Below are positions 27,177-35,872 of a stretch of 44,718 nucleotides of DNA, one piece after another. Numbering within the stretch: position 1 is the stretch's first letter; each line of letters opens with the position of its first letter. The position numbers were made by a program, and so were the translations under genes. This DNA is from an uncultured Chitinophagaceae bacterium (lineage in GTDB: Bacteria > Bacteroidota > Bacteroidia > Chitinophagales > Chitinophagaceae), in contig CALIIL010000021.1 in assembly GCA_938017685.1 (NCBI GenBank), positions 1 to 44,718 of the forward strand. The letters run 5' to 3'. A model generated the notes under the pieces. That model was given only the letters and a program-made list of their open reading frames with translations. It was not told the DNA's origin and ran no database searches.

Positions 27177-27193
27177 GAATATTTAAATGTAGT

Positions 27194-27841
27194 ATGAAAA
27201 GCTCCAAGGCCAAGGAAAAAATCTTATTCAAGATTAGAAAAGCATTGAATGAAAATGAAGTGCCCATCCCTTACCCTGAAGTTGAAAAATTAAATAATAC
27301 TAACATCTTAAAAGGTCAAGACGTATCCTTAGAGGAACACTTTGCCAAGGCCTTTTCTGATCTCGGTGGTAAGTTCGTTTATTGTGCCGATAAAGAAGAA
27401 TTTCTAGAACAATTACAAATATTGGCGGATACGCTTTCTTGGAAAGGTATATCAGTACTGGATAAATCCCTGCTTACTATGTGCGGGTCTTCTAATCTTG
27501 ACTTTATAAAAGAAAGTGCGGACCTTAATACAGTAAATGCTGGTATGAGTATATGCGAGAGTTTAGTGGCAAGGACCGGTTCTATTATTGTAAGCAGTGC
27601 ACAAGATTATGGTCGCCAACTACCAGTATATGCTCCAATACATATTGTTGTGGCATACACGAATCAACTAGTATGGGATTGGCAAGATGGTTTTGACAAG
27701 CTTAAGGCAAAGTATAATAATAATTTGCCCTCGCTTATAAGCTTAACAGCAGGTCCAAGCAGGACTACTGATATAGAGAAAACATTGGTTGTTGGTGTGC
27801 ATGGTCCTAAAGAAGTGTACACTTTCTTGATAGACCAATAA
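27194..27841 (+). CDS. LUD domain protein (LutC/YkgG-like)
   Basis: The 215-residue protein has the LUD domain of the LutC/YkgG family: LTMCGSSNLDF, ISICESLVARTGSIIVSS-like strand and the C-terminal signature LTAGPSRTTDIEKTLVVGVHGP. LutC acts with LutA/LutB in L-lactate oxidation, but in Bacteroidota single LutC-like genes are often found after ftsH, as here, without lutA or lutB. The role in this setting is therefore unclear. It is convergent with the lytic transglycosylase gene, with only 10 bases between the stops. Confidence 0.82.
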   Translation: MKSSKAKEKILFKIRKALNENEVPIPYPEVEKLNNTNILKGQDVSLEEHFAKAFSDLGGKFVYCADKEEFLEQLQILADTLSWKGISVLDKSLLTMCGSSNLDFIKESADLNTVNAGMSICESLVARTGSIIVSSAQDYGRQLPVYAPIHIVVAYTNQLVWDWQDGFDKLKAKYNNNLPSLISLTAGPSRTTDIEKTLVVGVHGPKEVYTFLIDQ

Positions 27842-27851
27842 ATAATGATTA

Positions 27852-28763
27852 TTAATTGCGTGGCAATAAAACTCGGTATGTTCTACCTTTTTTATTGTAC
27901 AAACTGCGGTTGCGCATCCAAGGGTTTAGAAATTTTACGGTTTTGTAATTTGTCCCTTTAGATCGCGCCCAAGTAGCAATATCACCAATGCCAGCAGTTA
28001 TGGTTACGGTGCGTGTGCTATGTGGTCTGTATATATCTTCAGCTGTAATATTATAACCTAAGGCTTTTTGATTTTCAAGAATATATTTTAACGCCATAAT
28101 TCTAAATATGTAGCGCATCGTTTCACTGTGAAGGAATAAATTGTAATAGTTTTTGGTGCCTTGGCGCGTACAATTGCCATTGTAGCCACCCATGCCGCAG
28201 TTATAACTTGCAGCTGCAGCTGTCCAGTTGCCAAATTTGTTATAGGCTTGGCGCAAATATTTACAAGCTGCATAAGTTGATTTTACTGGGTTGTAGCGCT
28301 CATCTACTTCATCATCTACATACAGACCATAGCTCGGTGCGGTTTTTTTCATAAACTGCCAGAAACCTGCTGCACCTACACGCGAGCGTTGGTTGCGTAA
28401 TGCACTCTCCGCCACACACAAGTATTTCATATCGTCGGGAATGCCTTTTTCTTTTAGTATTCTTTCTATCATAGGCATATAGCGTCCTGTATGCTTTATA
28501 ATATAAGTTGTACTCCCTTGCATATAAGAGTTGTACAGAAGCTCTCTGTCAAAACGCTCACGTACATCCCATTGTTCTAATGGTACTCGCTCGCCAAATA
28601 ATGTATATGTTTTAGGAACATCTGGTGCTGTAATGGTTAAAGGTTGGTGTCTTGCCCTTAGGCTTCCATTGCTTCCATTATCTGGATCAATGTATTGTTG
28701 TGCTACGGCGGTAGTAGTAAGGAATAAGATGGCAGTAGCTGCTAATAATAGTTGCTTCTTCAT
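27852..28763 (-). CDS. Lytic transglycosylase, SLT/GH23 domain
   Basis: The 303-residue protein has a signal peptide (1-21) and a soluble lysozyme-like domain (about 95-260) with KYLCVAESALRNQ containing the catalytic Glu, VGAAGFWQFMKKTAPSYGL, YNPVKSTYAACKYL and AAASYNCG. It cleaves peptidoglycan between MurNAc and GlcNAc, forming 1,6-anhydro-MurNAc, which anmK at the right end of this window could recycle. The end (ISGIGDIATWARSKGTNYKTVKFLNPW-like) may be a short LysM-type wall-binding region. It follows the DUF2480 gene by 23 bases. Confidence 0.85.
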   Translation of the reverse strand: MKKQLLLAATAILFLTTTAVAQQYIDPDNGSNGSLRARHQPLTITAPDVPKTYTLFGERVPLEQWDVRERFDRELLYNSYMQGSTTYIIKHTGRYMPMIERILKEKGIPDDMKYLCVAESALRNQRSRVGAAGFWQFMKKTAPSYGLYVDDEVDERYNPVKSTYAACKYLRQAYNKFGNWTAAAASYNCGMGGYNGNCTRQGTKNYYNLFLHSETMRYIFRIMALKYILENQKALGYNITAEDIYRPHSTRTVTITAGIGDIATWARSKGTNYKTVKFLNPWMRNRSLYNKKGRTYRVLLPRN

Positions 28764-28786
28764 GAATTTTATTTTGTTGGGTTATT

Positions 28787-29296
28787 TTAGGCTTGTTTTT
28801 TTTGTTTGTAAATGGGTACCGTACTGCATGGCTCGCCGTACATAATGCTCTTAGCAATAGGCTTTAGTTTTTGGGTTATGGCCACATAAGCGTTCGTACC
28901 AATTTGCTCATCGCCGCAACCTTTAATGACTAAGCGCATATTGGCAAAGTCTTGGGCATCTATGGCCTCAATATTTTGAATAAATAGTTTGTCTGTAATC
29001 TCTTTCTCCGTGCCAAAATGTACTTGAGCATTTACTTCATCCAAGTAAATGCTTGCTAGCATATAAGCCCAATGTGGTATAATAGCATCTACTGAGCAAA
29101 AGAGATAGGCTGTTTTATTTTTATAAATGGACCAATCATGTTCTTTTAACGCTTGGCGATAATCTTTTTCTTTTAAAATCATTTCCATAAAAAGAAATGG
29201 CTTTAAATCAAAGGCAACAAGGTCTTTAGGCAAGTAACTTTCTAGATTGATGGTAATTAAGCTACTATTGGCTACTTTATTTACAATATCAGACAT
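28787..29296 (-). CDS. DUF2480 family protein
   Basis: The 169-residue protein is a DUF2480 member, a Bacteroidota family of about 170 residues with MSDIVNKVANSSLITINLE at its start and a central KTAYLFCSVDAIIPHWAYMLAS. It appears soluble, with no signal peptide. Function is unknown. The frame extends to 29347, but I use ATG 29296: the family begins here and a TAnnTTTG element lies 6 bases upstream. It is followed by the lytic transglycosylase gene on the same strand. Confidence 0.8.
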   Translation of the reverse strand: MSDIVNKVANSSLITINLESYLPKDLVAFDLKPFLFMEMILKEKDYRQALKEHDWSIYKNKTAYLFCSVDAIIPHWAYMLASIYLDEVNAQVHFGTEKEITDKLFIQNIEAIDAQDFANMRLVIKGCGDEQIGTNAYVAITQKLKPIAKSIMYGEPCSTVPIYKQKKQA

Positions 29297-29302
29297 TCTT
29301 TC

Positions 29303-29310
29303 CAAAGGTA
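29303..29310 (-). promoter_or_regulatory. Candidate -7 element TACCTTTG for DUF2480
   Basis: Read on the minus strand this is TACCTTTG, a perfect TAnnTTTG, with six bases (GAAAGA) before the ATG at 29296. It favours the shorter start. It lies inside the longer reading frame, so it would not be needed if the upstream start were used. Confidence 0.48.
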
Positions 29311-29398
29311 ATTGGATACGTGGGCTAAATGAGAATGCGCCTTCCACTTTTTTACTAAAATTATCCTAAAAGGAAGATTACTTGCTGTGGAAATCTAT

Positions 29399-29406
29399 TA
29401 GTTTTG
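29399..29406 (+). promoter_or_regulatory. Candidate -7 element TAGTTTTG for ddl
   Basis: TAGTTTTG matches TAnnTTTG, 18 bases before the ddl ATG at 29425. The nearest TTG upstream (29382-29384) is 14 bases away, closer than usual. The element covers the alternative TTG start at 29404, which argues against that start. Confidence 0.42.
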
Positions 29407-29424
29407 TCACCTCTAACTCGAGAA

Positions 29425-30399
29425 ATGAAAAAAAACATTGCAGTTGTAGCTGGTGGTTATTCTGGCGAATATGATATTTCAATTCAAAGTGCTAATACGA
29501 TTAGCAATAATATCAGTGCTGAAAAGTATAATGTATACAAGATACTTATTGATATCAATCATTGGAAGGACGAAAAGTCTGGAGTAGAAATTGATAAAAA
29601 TGATTTCTCACTAACGATTGATGGCGTTAAAATTAATTTTGACTTAGTATTTATTGGTATCCATGGAACGCCTGGAGAGGATGGCAAGCTACAAGCTTAC
29701 CTTGACATGGTTCAAGTGCCTTATACTTCTTGTAATATGGTTGTTTCGGCATTGAGTTTTAATAAAGTATTTTGCAATAAGGTAGTCGAAGGTTCACCCG
29801 ATGTATATGTTGCTAAATCTATGCATTTATACAAGCATAAACAATATACCGCTCAAGACATCCTAGCCGAGGTAGAGCTGCCTGTGTTTGTTAAGCCCGC
29901 AGAAGGTGGGAGTAGCTTAGCAACATTTAAAATAAAGGAAGAAGCTGAGTTAATGAATGCGGTGCAAAAAGCATTTGAAGTAGATCCTCAAGTGATGGCT
30001 GAAGAGTTTATCGCAGGGCGCGAATTGACAATGGGTGTTTATATTGAACAGGGTGAAATAAAAACCCTGCCTATAACAGAAATCATTAGCAGCAAAGAGT
30101 TCTTTGATTATGAGGCAAAATATACGCCTGGTATGACAAATGAAGTAACGCCAGCCAATATTCCCGCTGCCTTATCAGATCGAATAGATGTTTTATCCAA
30201 GCATTTGTACCATAAATTATATTGTAAAGGCATTGTACGGTTTGATTACATCTATGATGAGGATAAGGATAAAATTTACTTTTTAGAAGTTAATACGATG
30301 CCCGGCCAAAGTGAAAATAGTATTGTACCTCAGCAAGTTAGAGCTGCGGGTCTTACTTTAGCACAATTCTATGATACGATAATTAATGAATCTTTATAA
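29425..30399 (+). CDS. ddl: D-alanine--D-alanine ligase
   Basis: I start at ATG 29425 (324 residues), where the family begins (KKNIAVVAGGYSGEYDIS). It is an ATP-grasp enzyme: HGTPGEDGKLQAYLDM, FVKPAEGGSSLAT, EEFIAGRELTMGVY and the metal-binding FLEVNTMPGQSENS near the C-terminus. It joins two D-alanines to make D-Ala-D-Ala for peptidoglycan stem peptides in the cytoplasm. It heads an operon with the PASTA gene, 24 bases downstream. Confidence 0.92.
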   Translation: MKKNIAVVAGGYSGEYDISIQSANTISNNISAEKYNVYKILIDINHWKDEKSGVEIDKNDFSLTIDGVKINFDLVFIGIHGTPGEDGKLQAYLDMVQVPYTSCNMVVSALSFNKVFCNKVVEGSPDVYVAKSMHLYKHKQYTAQDILAEVELPVFVKPAEGGSSLATFKIKEEAELMNAVQKAFEVDPQVMAEEFIAGRELTMGVYIEQGEIKTLPITEIISSKEFFDYEAKYTPGMTNEVTPANIPAALSDRIDVLSKHLYHKLYCKGIVRFDYIYDEDKDKIYFLEVNTMPGQSENSIVPQQVRAAGLTLAQFYDTIINESL

Positions 30400-30423
30400 A
30401 ATAATTATATTGCGCTCGCTCTT

Positions 30424-31515
30424 ATGCTAAAACGATCACTCATACTTAATCTATTACTTGCCCTTTTATTAGTGTCAGGTTTAATATTCCTTTTTTTCAA
30501 TTCTCTTAATGGTATAACCAATCATGGGCAAGAAGTTGAAGTGCCTAAGGTTACCAATAAAAATTTAAAAGAGGTAATAAAGCAATTGGATGATATGGAT
30601 TTTGAAATTGAGATTGACTCAACCTACAAATCTTATATTGACCCATTAGAGGTACTACAACAGGAGCCAGCTGCTGGCAGCCGAGTAAAGGTTGGTAGAA
30701 CAATATTCCTTTTAGTCAATAGGCAGAATGCGCCTAAGGTCGCTATGCCTGATTTGGTAAGTAAAAGTTTTAGAAATGCCTTATTAATCTTAAAGAGCTA
30801 TCGCTTTGTCATTGGAGACACTATCTATAGACCAGATATTGCAGCAGGAGCTGTATTAGAGCAATTGGTCAATGGTAAAAAAGTAGCTTCAGGAGATATG
30901 GTTCCTTTTGGCAGTCGCATTGACCTAGTAGTAGGCGAAGGACTTGCGGATTATGAAGTAGATGTTCCAAACTTGATTGGTCAAACATGGAGAGAAGCTA
31001 AAGAAATTATTAAAGCAGCTGGTCTGTTCGATGCGATACTTTGGGAAGGTGAAATAACAGACACTATGAATGCAATAGTATACAAGCAGTTTCCTGAAGC
31101 CTTAAATGAATTGGACCTTCCTATGGCCATACGTGGTGGAGATATGATAGATGTGCATATTATGCAAAATCCATCTCCGCAAGTACTAAGGCAAAATGCT
31201 CCTGGCTCACTCAAGTTTCAAGACTTAGATGATAGCTTGGCAGATGTAATACAACAACGCTTGGATAAAGCCAATACAAGATTAGCTGATGCTCGAAAGA
31301 AAGCAGTAATAAGTGACAATGATATTACACAAATGGAAGGTGGAGATGATAACTTTGATAAGAAGCCTAGAAAACCAGTTGTAGAAAAAAGAGCTGTAAA
31401 GAATCAAGGCAAAAAAATGTACAAAGAAGACAAGCCGAAACCGAAACCTAAAGCTACCAATAAGCCTAAAGTAGAGGAAACGGTGGAGCAAGATTACTCT
31501 GATCAATACGATTAA
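30424..31515 (+). CDS. Membrane protein with three PASTA domains
   Basis: The 363-residue protein has one N-terminal membrane helix (about 5-27) and three PASTA domains in the periplasm: about 38-100 (VEVPKVTNKNLKEVIKQL), 104-172 (VAMPDLVSKSFRNALLIL) and 178-250 (VDVPNLIGQTWREAKEII). A Lys-rich, probably disordered tail (about 310-363, KPKPKPKATNKPK) follows. PASTA domains bind peptidoglycan or its precursors, and this protein lacks a kinase or transpeptidase domain. Its place after ddl fits a cell-wall role. Its stop and the next start overlap by one base (TAATG). Confidence 0.82.
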   Translation: MLKRSLILNLLLALLLVSGLIFLFFNSLNGITNHGQEVEVPKVTNKNLKEVIKQLDDMDFEIEIDSTYKSYIDPLEVLQQEPAAGSRVKVGRTIFLLVNRQNAPKVAMPDLVSKSFRNALLILKSYRFVIGDTIYRPDIAAGAVLEQLVNGKKVASGDMVPFGSRIDLVVGEGLADYEVDVPNLIGQTWREAKEIIKAAGLFDAILWEGEITDTMNAIVYKQFPEALNELDLPMAIRGGDMIDVHIMQNPSPQVLRQNAPGSLKFQDLDDSLADVIQQRLDKANTRLADARKKAVISDNDITQMEGGDDNFDKKPRKPVVEKRAVKNQGKKMYKEDKPKPKPKATNKPKVEETVEQDYSDQYD

Positions 31516-33329
31516 TGAAACTTAAATTACTCATTTTATTATTATCAATAGGTCTTACTAGTAAGGCGCAGGAGCAGCTTGTACCCTTAAAGTACAATCC
31601 ATATCAAGGTGATGTCAATGCTAATTATAACACTTTAAAAAAGAGAGCGTCATTACCTTTTGTCGATGATTTTTCATATAACAGCGATAAGCCAGATCCA
31701 AGTTTGTGGGTAGAAAGTCAAGTGTATATTAATAATACCATGGCTGTGATGCCTCCAACTAAAGGCGTTGCAACATTTGATGGATTAAATGCCAATGGAA
31801 GACCTTATAGACCAGATAATTTTGGAGCCACTGGTTTTGGAGATAGTTTAACTGCTCAAACCATTGATCTGAGTGCTTTCTCACCAGCAGATAGTTTATA
31901 TATCAGTTTTTATTTGCAACCGCAAGGTTTGGGTTTTGCTCCTGAAACGGATGATAGTTTTTTTCTTTTTTTGAGAAATGCGAATAATGACTGGGTAACT
32001 TATTGGAATAGACAAGGCACTAATTTTTTATCTTTTGAACAAATATTATTGCCAATCACTGATCCGCAATTTTTTCATGACAGTTTTCAGTTCAGGTTTG
32101 TCAATTTTACTTCCTTGAATTTAAATGATGATGTATGGAACTTGGATTATGTGCGATTAGAAGCATTTAGAAGCGAATCAGATTCAATAGATAATGATAT
32201 TGCCTTTAGTCAGCCTCCAACACATTTTCTTAAGAATTACAACAGTATGCCTTACCGTCATTTCCTGACTAATGCGGCTGATGAATTAAATGCACAACAA
32301 GAGGTATGGATTAATAACTTATATAATACCCCACAAACAATTGTTATTGAGCACGAGGCGACAGAATTTTTTTCAAGTACGCCCATAAGTTCAAGTAGTT
32401 TGGGGAGCTTAAATATCACAGCTCGCACCGAAACAAATGCTGCCAATCTTGCTTATAATATTACATATACACCACCTAGTCCTAATGATGCTGTTACGAT
32501 AAGAAATACATACTATTATACCGCGCCTGTCGTAACCGATAGAAAGCAAAATGATACCTTGATTGACGATATCATTTTTGATAATTATTTTGCCTACGAT
32601 GATGGTTCGGCAGAGCTAGCTTATTTTTTAAATCCTGCTTTGAATCAAGCGGCAAGAACGGCTGTAAAGTTTACCCTAAACCAAGCAGATACCGTTCAAG
32701 GCCTATCTGTATACTTTGCACCCCAAGTCCCTAGCGCGGCTGATAAATTTTTCTCGATTGTATTGTACGATGCACTAAATGATAATTCTGTGGTGGGTAT
32801 CTTACACCAAGAAGATTTATATAAAGTGCAGTACCCTGCAGGTAAAAATGAATTTACAACTTACGCCTTTGATAGCCCAGTGGCCTTAGCGGCAGGTGAT
32901 TATTATATTGGAATTACACAACCTGCTAATTTTGGTAGTGATAGTATATATTATGGCATAGATGCTAATAATGATAACAATATTAATGTACTAAGTTATA
33001 GTGTAAATGGTTTGTGGTTTAATTCAAATGTGCAAGGTAGTATTATGATGCGACCGATTGTTGGTAATTCTTTTATTCCTACCAAGCTTAATGATATTAC
33101 CAAAGTAAATACAACAACTATTTCTCCTAATCCAGCCGACCAAATTGTTAGAATTAATGGAGTAGCTAGTATTCAATCTTACGAAATATTAAGCATTGAT
33201 GGGAAGCAGCTGCATGCGGGAGTAAATGCCAATAATATTGATGTGAGTCATTTGCCTACAGGCTTATACTTGGTTAAAGTTATTTTGAATAACGATAAAA
33301 TAGAAATGCATAAACTATGGAAACAATAA
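31515..33329 (+). CDS. Secreted protein with T9SS type A sorting domain
   Basis: The 604-residue exported protein has a signal peptide (1-19, ending SKAQ), a beta-rich body with the opening SLPFVDDFSYNSDKPDPSLW common to Bacteroidota surface proteins (concanavalin-like fold), and a C-terminal type A sorting domain from about 533 (ISPNPADQIVRI, YEILSIDGKQL, LPTGLYLVKVI). It has no recognised catalytic site. It is unusual to find it translationally coupled to the PASTA gene in front and overlapping the rhodanese gene behind by 13 bases. Confidence 0.8.
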   Translation: MKLKLLILLLSIGLTSKAQEQLVPLKYNPYQGDVNANYNTLKKRASLPFVDDFSYNSDKPDPSLWVESQVYINNTMAVMPPTKGVATFDGLNANGRPYRPDNFGATGFGDSLTAQTIDLSAFSPADSLYISFYLQPQGLGFAPETDDSFFLFLRNANNDWVTYWNRQGTNFLSFEQILLPITDPQFFHDSFQFRFVNFTSLNLNDDVWNLDYVRLEAFRSESDSIDNDIAFSQPPTHFLKNYNSMPYRHFLTNAADELNAQQEVWINNLYNTPQTIVIEHEATEFFSSTPISSSSLGSLNITARTETNAANLAYNITYTPPSPNDAVTIRNTYYYTAPVVTDRKQNDTLIDDIIFDNYFAYDDGSAELAYFLNPALNQAARTAVKFTLNQADTVQGLSVYFAPQVPSAADKFFSIVLYDALNDNSVVGILHQEDLYKVQYPAGKNEFTTYAFDSPVALAAGDYYIGITQPANFGSDSIYYGIDANNDNNINVLSYSVNGLWFNSNVQGSIMMRPIVGNSFIPTKLNDITKVNTTTISPNPADQIVRINGVASIQSYEILSIDGKQLHAGVNANNIDVSHLPTGLYLVKVILNNDKIEMHKLWKQ

Positions 33330-33619
33330 CAGCGCAAGAATTAAAAACAAGAGTAAACAGCGGTGAAGATTTGTATATTTTGGATGTACGCGAACCCGCA
33401 GAATTTGAAGCAATGAATATGGGAGCAAAGCTTATTCCATTAGGTCAAATAATGAATGCTCAAATAGATGAAATTGCAGACTGGAGAGATAAAGAAGTAA
33501 TTGTACATTGTAAGAGCGGTATGCGTTCTATGCAAGCCTGTATGATTTTAGAGCAAATGGGTTTTCAAAAAACCGTAAATCTGCATGGCGGCATCTTGGC
33601 TTGGAATGAGTTAAGTTAA
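33317..33619 (+). CDS. Rhodanese-like single-domain protein
   Basis: The 100-residue protein is a single rhodanese domain: ILDVREPAEFEAMNM early, and active-site Cys65 in VHCKSGMRS, followed by GFQKTVNLHGGILAW. It can carry a persulfide and may transfer sulfur or bind thiols in the cytoplasm. It lacks a signal peptide. The gene starts 13 bases inside the T9SS gene and ends just before a strong terminator, closing the ddl operon. Confidence 0.88.
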   Translation: METITAQELKTRVNSGEDLYILDVREPAEFEAMNMGAKLIPLGQIMNAQIDEIADWRDKEVIVHCKSGMRSMQACMILEQMGFQKTVNLHGGILAWNELS

Positions 33620-33647
33620 AGCTTTAAGTAAATAAAAATATTTTTAG

Positions 33648-33672
33648 AAGCCCTCGTTTTGAGGGCTTTTTT
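33648..33672 (+). terminator. Rho-independent terminator of the ddl operon
   Basis: AAGCCCTC (33648-33655) pairs with GAGGGCTT (33661-33668) around a five-base loop, followed by a T-run (33667-33672). This is a classic hairpin plus T-tract, 29 bases after the rhodanese stop. pheS begins after it. Confidence 0.85.
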
Positions 33673-33686
33673 AATTCGAACACAGC

Positions 33687-33694
33687 TATCTTTG
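33687..33694 (+). promoter_or_regulatory. Candidate -7 element TATCTTTG for pheS
   Basis: TATCTTTG fits TAnnTTTG with four bases (TATA) before the pheS ATG at 33699. It sits directly after the ddl-operon terminator, as a new promoter should. A -33 TTG at 33659-33661 is 25 bases away, a little far. Confidence 0.48.
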
Positions 33695-33698
33695 TATA

Positions 33699-34724
33699 AT
33701 GCAATCACTGAAAGAAGGCATTGATAAGATAAAAAAAGAAATTGAAGGGCAAGCAGTAAAAAATGCTGAGCAGTTGGAGCAGTTTCGCATTGAGTTTTTA
33801 GGCACTAAAGGAAAGTTGAAAAGCTTAATGGGCGAAATGCGCAATGTAGCCAAAGAGCAGAAGAAAGAAGCCGGCTTATTACTCAATGAAATTAAACAAT
33901 ATACCGAAGGGAAGTTTAATGAATTGCAAGAGCAGTTTCAATCAAAGGAAGAAGGTGTTAGCGAAAGCGGTATTGATAATACATTGCCACCTTTGCCCAA
34001 TGAAACAGGAGCAAGGCACCCGCTTTCTATTGTGCAGGATAAAATGATTTCCATTTTTGAACGTATAGGTTTTAGTGTTGCTGAAGGTCCAGAGATAGAA
34101 GATGATTGGCATAATTTCTCTGCATTAAATTTACCAGAGCATCATCCAGCACGTGATATGCAGGATACGTTTTATATAAATAAAACACCCGACTGGGTGT
34201 TACGTACGCATACATCAAGTGTGCAGATACGAACGATGGAAAAAGGTACGATGCCGATCCGTCAAGTATTTCCTGGTCGTGTATATCGTAATGAAACAAT
34301 TAGCGCAAGAGCGCATTGTTTTTTCCATCAATTAGAAGGCTTGTACATTGATGAAAACGTAAGCTTCGCAGATTTAAAACAAACGCTTTATTACTTTGTA
34401 CAACAAATGTTTGGCAAGGATGTAAAAGTTCGTTTCCGTCCATCATATTTTCCATTTACAGAGCCCAGCGCTGAGATGGATGTGAGTTGTTTTATTTGTG
34501 ACAGTAAAGGTTGCAATGTATGTAAGCACACGGGTTGGGTAGAGATATTAGGTTGTGGTATGGTGCATCCTAATGTATTAAAAAATACCGGCATTGACCC
34601 TGAAAAGTATTCAGGTTTTGCTTGGGGTATGGGAGTAGACAGAATGACCATGTTGATGTATGGAATTAATGACATCAGATTATTATCGGAAAATGATATT
34701 CGTTTTTTGAAACAGTTTAAGTAA
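33699..34724 (+). CDS. pheS: Phenylalanine--tRNA ligase alpha subunit
   Basis: The 341-residue protein has an N-terminal coiled coil (about 1-85) that binds tRNA, then the class II catalytic core with motif 2 (GRVYRNETISARAHCFFHQLEG) and motif 3 (AWGMGVDRMTMLMYGIND). Between them lies the common CFICDSKGCNVCKHTGWVEI insert with its cysteine pairs. With PheT it makes the tetramer that charges tRNA-Phe. pheT is not beside it here, which is usual in many Bacteroidota. No tRNA-like leader or attenuator is visible upstream. Confidence 0.93.
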   Translation: MQSLKEGIDKIKKEIEGQAVKNAEQLEQFRIEFLGTKGKLKSLMGEMRNVAKEQKKEAGLLLNEIKQYTEGKFNELQEQFQSKEEGVSESGIDNTLPPLPNETGARHPLSIVQDKMISIFERIGFSVAEGPEIEDDWHNFSALNLPEHHPARDMQDTFYINKTPDWVLRTHTSSVQIRTMEKGTMPIRQVFPGRVYRNETISARAHCFFHQLEGLYIDENVSFADLKQTLYYFVQQMFGKDVKVRFRPSYFPFTEPSAEMDVSCFICDSKGCNVCKHTGWVEILGCGMVHPNVLKNTGIDPEKYSGFAWGMGVDRMTMLMYGINDIRLLSENDIRFLKQFK

Positions 34725-34727
34725 AGA

Positions 34728-34834
34728 CAAATGTCAATCGTGCAAATGTCAAATGTCAAAACTTTCAAGGTCTACTATTTATTTTTTGTAAATAATCGTC
34801 AAATTATCAAATCAACATATCATCAAATCAAAAA
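34728..34834 (+). repeat. Short direct repeats, CAAATGT and ATCAAATCA
   Basis: The pheS/epimerase spacer has CAAATGTCAA at 34728-34737, CAAATGT twice in tandem at 34743-34756, then two copies of ATCAAATCA (in 34801-34834). The bases are C/A-rich on one strand. Such simple repeats are frequent in Bacteroidota intergenic DNA. No gene is present here. Confidence 0.6.
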
Positions 34835-35806
34835 ATGAATTTAGTAACAGGCGGTACAGGATTTGTTGGTTCATATTTGATAAGATTATTACTGTCTAAG
34901 CGTTATAATGTTCGAGCTATTTATAGAACCGAAATATCTAAGCTTTTAACCCAAGAGGAAAATGAACAAGTAGATTGGGTGCAAACTGATTTATTTGATA
35001 TTGATAAACTGTGTGAAGTATTAGAAGGTGTTGAAACGGTTTTTCATTGTGCGGCTACCGTTAGTTTTGATAGTCGCCGCCGCGAAGAATTGTTTAAAGT
35101 AAATGTGGAGGGAACAGCCAACTTGGTGAATATGATGTTGGATCAAAATGTTTCCGACCTTATTCATTTAAGTTCAATCGCTGCCTTAGGCCGAAATGCC
35201 AAGCAAGAACCAATTACAGAAAATACAGAGTGGGCCGAAAGTAAAGACAATACGCAATACGCACTAAGCAAGTATAAAGCCGAGATGGAAGTGCGTAGAG
35301 GAGAGGCTGAAGGTTTGAATGTGAGTATCCTCTACCCGGGTGTGATTTTTGGCAACGGAGATTGGAACAAAGGAAGCTGTACCATTTTTAAAACGATACA
35401 CGATGGCTTCCCTTTTTATACAAAAGGCATTACTTCATTTGTAGATGTAAATGATGTGGTACGTGCAATGGTTATACTCAAAGAGCAACCGCAATATGGC
35501 GAAGGTTTTATTATTAGCGAAGGCAATCATGCTTATAAAGACATTTTTACTTGGATGGCAGAGGGCTTTAATAAAAAACCACCAACTAAATTGGCTAAAC
35601 CTTGGATGAGTAGTTTGGTATGGCGTTGGTATGAGTTTAAGAAATTATTTTCTAGTAAAGAACAAACTATTACAAGAGAAACGGCACACTCGGCACAATC
35701 AAAATATAATTATCAGAATGGGAAATTCTTGTATGTTTTCCCTGGTTTTAAGTATACGCCAATTAAAGAAACGATTTCGAGAGCTTGTACTTTTTATACA
35801 AAGTAG
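34835..35806 (+). CDS. NAD-dependent epimerase/dehydratase
   Basis: The 323-residue extended short-chain dehydrogenase has the nucleotide-binding GGTGFVGSYLI at its N-terminus, a central SSIAALG and the catalytic YxxxK as YALSKYK (about 147-153). These enzymes act on sugar nucleotides, flavonoid-like or steroid-type substrates, and the substrate here is not clear. The order GGTGFVG then FHCAATVSFDSRR resembles the dihydroflavonol reductase/HpnA-like group. It stands alone between pheS and the dioxygenase, with repeats upstream. Confidence 0.83.
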   Translation: MNLVTGGTGFVGSYLIRLLLSKRYNVRAIYRTEISKLLTQEENEQVDWVQTDLFDIDKLCEVLEGVETVFHCAATVSFDSRRREELFKVNVEGTANLVNMMLDQNVSDLIHLSSIAALGRNAKQEPITENTEWAESKDNTQYALSKYKAEMEVRRGEAEGLNVSILYPGVIFGNGDWNKGSCTIFKTIHDGFPFYTKGITSFVDVNDVVRAMVILKEQPQYGEGFIISEGNHAYKDIFTWMAEGFNKKPPTKLAKPWMSSLVWRWYEFKKLFSSKEQTITRETAHSAQSKYNYQNGKFLYVFPGFKYTPIKETISRACTFYTK

Positions 35807-35872
35807 TGGACTATCTTATTTCTTAACAGAACATTGCCGCTATTGTGTTAGGGAAAAACCTAATTTTAAATC

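Noticed and set aside
29297-29347. Longer start of the DUF2480 gene
   Set aside because: The family begins at the later Met and a TAnnTTTG element lies inside the extension.
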